This document shows, in pieces, positions 61,481-64,000 of a stretch of DNA of 64,000 bases. Location of the stretch: assembly GCA_013396915.1 (NCBI GenBank), contig VWZL01001934.1, positions 141,122 to 205,121 on the forward strand. Direction: 5' to 3'. Source of the DNA: Stercorarius parasiticus (Eukaryota > Chordata > Aves > Charadriiformes > Stercorariidae). Within the stretch, counting starts at the first letter, position 1. Each line of letters starts with the position of its first letter. The translations under genes and the position numbers were made by a program. The notes beneath the pieces were generated by a model. That model saw nothing but the letters and a program-made list of their open reading frames with translations. It did not search any database and was not told the origin of the DNA.

Positions 61481-62948
61481 TGGGGGCTGGACATGGAACA
61501 TTGATGGAACACCGCCTTGTCCCTGCCCCGCTCATAAACCTCTAGCCAGCCACATGAGACTGAAACCAGCCCAGTAACATTTCATTATCCTTAACATTGA
61601 GTATCCTTGATTCCTAAGCAAAGGACCTGCCATCGGGTGGGGTGGGTCAGGAAGGAATTTCTCAATAAGCTCCCACCAAAAAAAACCCCTTAATCCAGAA
61701 AAAATGGTCCTTAAACAAGCCAGGAGTTAGTGTCTCTCACAGAATACAAGCATTAAACTCCCTTATAACTCCTCAACATACATATATATATATTTAACAT
61801 TACTTATCCTGCTGATTTGTAGTCTGGAACAAGTCAAGGAGACTTTTGACTTGAAAACCCTCTTATGGTCCTGGCAGCAGCAAGGCAGATTCCGCCTTCA
61901 CAAAGGGGGAGAGATCCTAAACCACATCCCCCGCCGAGGAGAGCAGCGCGAAGGAAATAAGCAACATCTATTTCAGCAAAACCAGTATTTCCCTTCCTTT
62001 GACTGACCAGGGAACACCCCGGGCAGGTTTTCTGAAGGGAGGAGCAGCGAGCAGGAAGATCTATCGCAACCGGAACAGCCCGGGCTCAGCCGGGGGAGAA
62101 CTGAAGCAACTCATTGCTGCCCGGTGTAATTACAGCTCGCGTTGTTGATTGAGGACTCACCATAAGAGCAAGGCAAGTAGGAACCTTCCAACTACTTGTA
62201 GTACCTTCAGCTGGTACTCCACATAGAGTACCGGCTCTGGTTTCCAGGTACAGCCACAATTTCTTAATCCCTGCTTTCAGTACCTGGTAGACTATTTAAT
62301 TTTTTTTTTTTGGTAACAAACCTTTGTAAGCAAATTATTATACTGGGGGCAAAAAAAATTGGGCAAACTTTCATTTTGGTCTGCTTCCCTTTTATTGGCC
62401 TTAGACTTTGGTACTCAAAATTCGGAAAAGCAGTGACAAATATTGGCTTTACAGTTGTGAAAAGGAAGTTTTTTCAGCCTTATTTGTTGCTCCAAAACCC
62501 TGCAGCCCTTATTGCTTAACATTCTAAGGTGAGCACAAGTTAAATATCCTTTTACCAGCCTACAGCTCGTGCCACGGCGTACAAAATAAGGTCGGAGGAC
62601 TCTGTTGCATTACACCGTACACACCAGTAGGTAAAACATGCGAGTACATTCCACACCACCATTCCAGTCCATCGCGCCTTTGCTCGATCAAGCACAGCAT
62701 CAGCAGGGATCGCGTTTTACCAAACAGCTCTCAAACATCTCCTGTCTCCTTGCCTCCCACAACTCCGTAATTATTATTGATGCTTCCTGCTAGGATGGGT
62801 TTCAGAGTTGGCTTTGTTTGCTATCGGAATGCTATATAGCAATGCCACCGGGCTGTTAATGCTTCATCTCACAGCGTCCCCCTCTCCCCCCCAGCACTTC
62901 CCAACCACCCACGGCATTGCAGTCGCATCACTATGTATCACCCACAGG

Positions 62949-63030
62949 TTAAAATTGGGAAAACTCAGGCACACACAGAGAAAATAACTTGTCCGGGCAG
63001 TTGCAGAAGAAAATAACCGAGAGACTTTGT
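62949..63030 (-). mobile_element. MIR-like SINE relic
   Basis: GGTTAAAATTGGGAAAACTC, then AGGCACACACAGAGAAAATA, then ACTTGTCCGGGCAGTTGCAG closely follow the reverse complement of MIR ('...ttttacagatgaggaaactgaggcacagagaggttaagtaacttgcccaaggtcac'). The element runs on the minus strand. Order and spacing of the conserved blocks are well kept. MIR copies are scarce in birds, so this is an old survivor. Boundaries are approximate. Confidence 0.65.
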
Positions 63031-63135
63031 TGTAGACTCCAAGTATTCAGCCTTATTTGTCTTTAACTTACTAACATTAACATTTAACATACTGGCATGG
63101 CAATATATGGGTTTAAAAAAAGAAAAGGTGAGCAC

Positions 63136-63155
63136 CTCCTCTCCTCTCCTCTCCT
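63136..63155. repeat. (CTCCT)4 short tandem repeat
   Basis: Four perfect CTCCT units in tandem, preceded by a partial unit. Confidence 0.95.
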
Positions 63156-63929
63156 ACAATTACCAATTTTAACAACAAGCGAAAAATAAAACAGGGATTT
63201 CTAACAGGGAGCCGAGCAAAGACAAAGACAAGACATTTAGCTTTCCTAGTATTTTGTAGAAATCAAAAGATTTAGAGGGAAAACCAGCTTGAACCCTTCT
63301 AAATACTTTATTAGTCATCATGAAGCAATAAACCCCAGTGCATTAAAACCACTTTGTATCACCTGTAAGTACGACAGAGGCACAATCAATAGAAAGGCGT
63401 GTTCTCAACGGGGTTCTTTACAGCTGCAGAATATCAGCCCTAGGTGTTGTGTGGAAGGCGATTTAGATACTTAGATGGTAGGGAAGAAAAATATAACACC
63501 TCCCCCCCTTTAAAAACGGCCTGGGAGAAGCTCGTTTCATATTCCTTTGTCGGTTTATTTTAGCCCAGGCAAGGTGGGGGCAGCTCCCAGGGCAGTAAAT
63601 TTAACAGGCACCTCCTGGCACAACCCAAACCCATTCAAGAACAAAGTTCAAGCCATTTAAACTACAGAAATGATGAACACATCATTTGATAATAAGGGTA
63701 TTTAAGTATTAAAGAAGCTGTTTAATGGGTAATATACAATTCTATCAAACCATGTACCTTCTTCAAGGCAGCAGCATTATATTTTATTTTTTTTTCCAGA
63801 TAGTGTGAATTTGCTTTAGAAGTACCCAGGATCCAAACTACCATGTTCAGGTTGGAGCATCTTGTGCAACTTCCCTGGCCCCTCCTGAGACCCATGGCAC
63901 TTTAAAACACTCATAAACACAGGTCTTAA

Positions 63930-63955
63930 GGGGGGGGGTGAGGCGGGGGGTTGGA
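63930..63955. repeat. G-rich patch, possible G-quadruplex
   Basis: Runs of nine G (63930-63938) and six G (63945-63950), with GG pairs nearby, on the plus strand. The long runs can each supply more than one G stack, so a quadruplex is possible. Confidence 0.6.
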
Positions 63956-64000
63956 AGAACCAAGTGGATCTGATATTTGATAAAGATACCACTTTAATTT

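Larger units (their letters stand above)
61481..64000. other. non-coding right flank
   Basis: No gene is recognisable. A moderately GC-rich patch (about 61900-62160) ends at ACTCAC (62155-62160), which would be a GTGAGT donor on the minus strand for an exon to its right; no frame supports it. The interval also holds a short TA repeat (about 61780-61793), a MIR-like relic, a CTCCT repeat and a G-rich patch near the right edge. Confidence 0.5.

Noticed and set aside
61191..61545. overlapping open frames of 69-114 codons on both strands
   Set aside because: Explained by the CpG island's high GC content; no domain is recognisable.
62155..62300. possible minus-strand exon with a GTGAGT donor
   Set aside because: Only the donor is convincing; no acceptor, reading frame or start site supports an exon.

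Overview
This window looks like avian nuclear DNA with almost no protein-coding content. Two things point to a bird. It carries CR1 LINE copies, one of them (29365-29841) ending in the ATTCTATG-type 3' tail typical of bird CR1. It is otherwise poor in interspersed repeats. None of the open reading frames looks like a gene: all are short, none matches a family I recognise, and several overlap repeats or microRNA hairpins.

The one firmly identified locus is the mir-200b / mir-200a / mir-429 microRNA cluster, plus strand, at about 53.8-59.1 kb. Each of the three hairpins carries a recognisable 5p and 3p arm. The 3p seeds are AATACTG (200b), AACACTG (200a) and AATACTG (429), and all three hairpins have a downstream CNNC motif at the distance expected for Drosha/SRSF3 processing. 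The cluster is known from other vertebrates as a polycistronic regulator of epithelial identity that represses ZEB1/ZEB2 and is repressed by them. The hairpins here are spread over about 5.3 kb, against roughly 2 kb in human as I recall.

Layout. 1-41.8 kb: non-coding DNA with a CA/TA microsatellite (9.77-9.91 kb), homopolymer tracts, an ancient CR1-like relic (23.7 kb), a MIR-like relic (26.0 kb), one 5'-truncated CR1 (29.4-29.8 kb) and one weak candidate exon (33.0 kb). 41.83-42.03 kb: a small CpG-rich patch with two CACCTG boxes around an inverted CCAAT box, a candidate upstream promoter for the primary transcript. 42-53.8 kb: non-coding, with an ATT microsatellite, a G/T-rich tract and CR1 fragments. 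53.8-59.1 kb: the microRNA cluster, with a pair of CAGGTG boxes between 200b and 200a, and a CpG island ending in a consensus splice donor between 200a and 429. 59.1-64 kb: possible poly(A) signals, a second CpG island (61.2-61.5 kb), a MIR-like relic (63.0 kb) and G-rich sequence near the right edge.

How it may work together (inference): one plus-strand primary transcript starting well upstream would carry all three hairpins. The CpG island 240 bp before mir-429 could start a separate transcript that includes only mir-429. The CACCTG/CAGGTG pairs are candidate ZEB sites for the known feedback loop. These regulatory calls need expression or comparative data; the microRNA calls do not.
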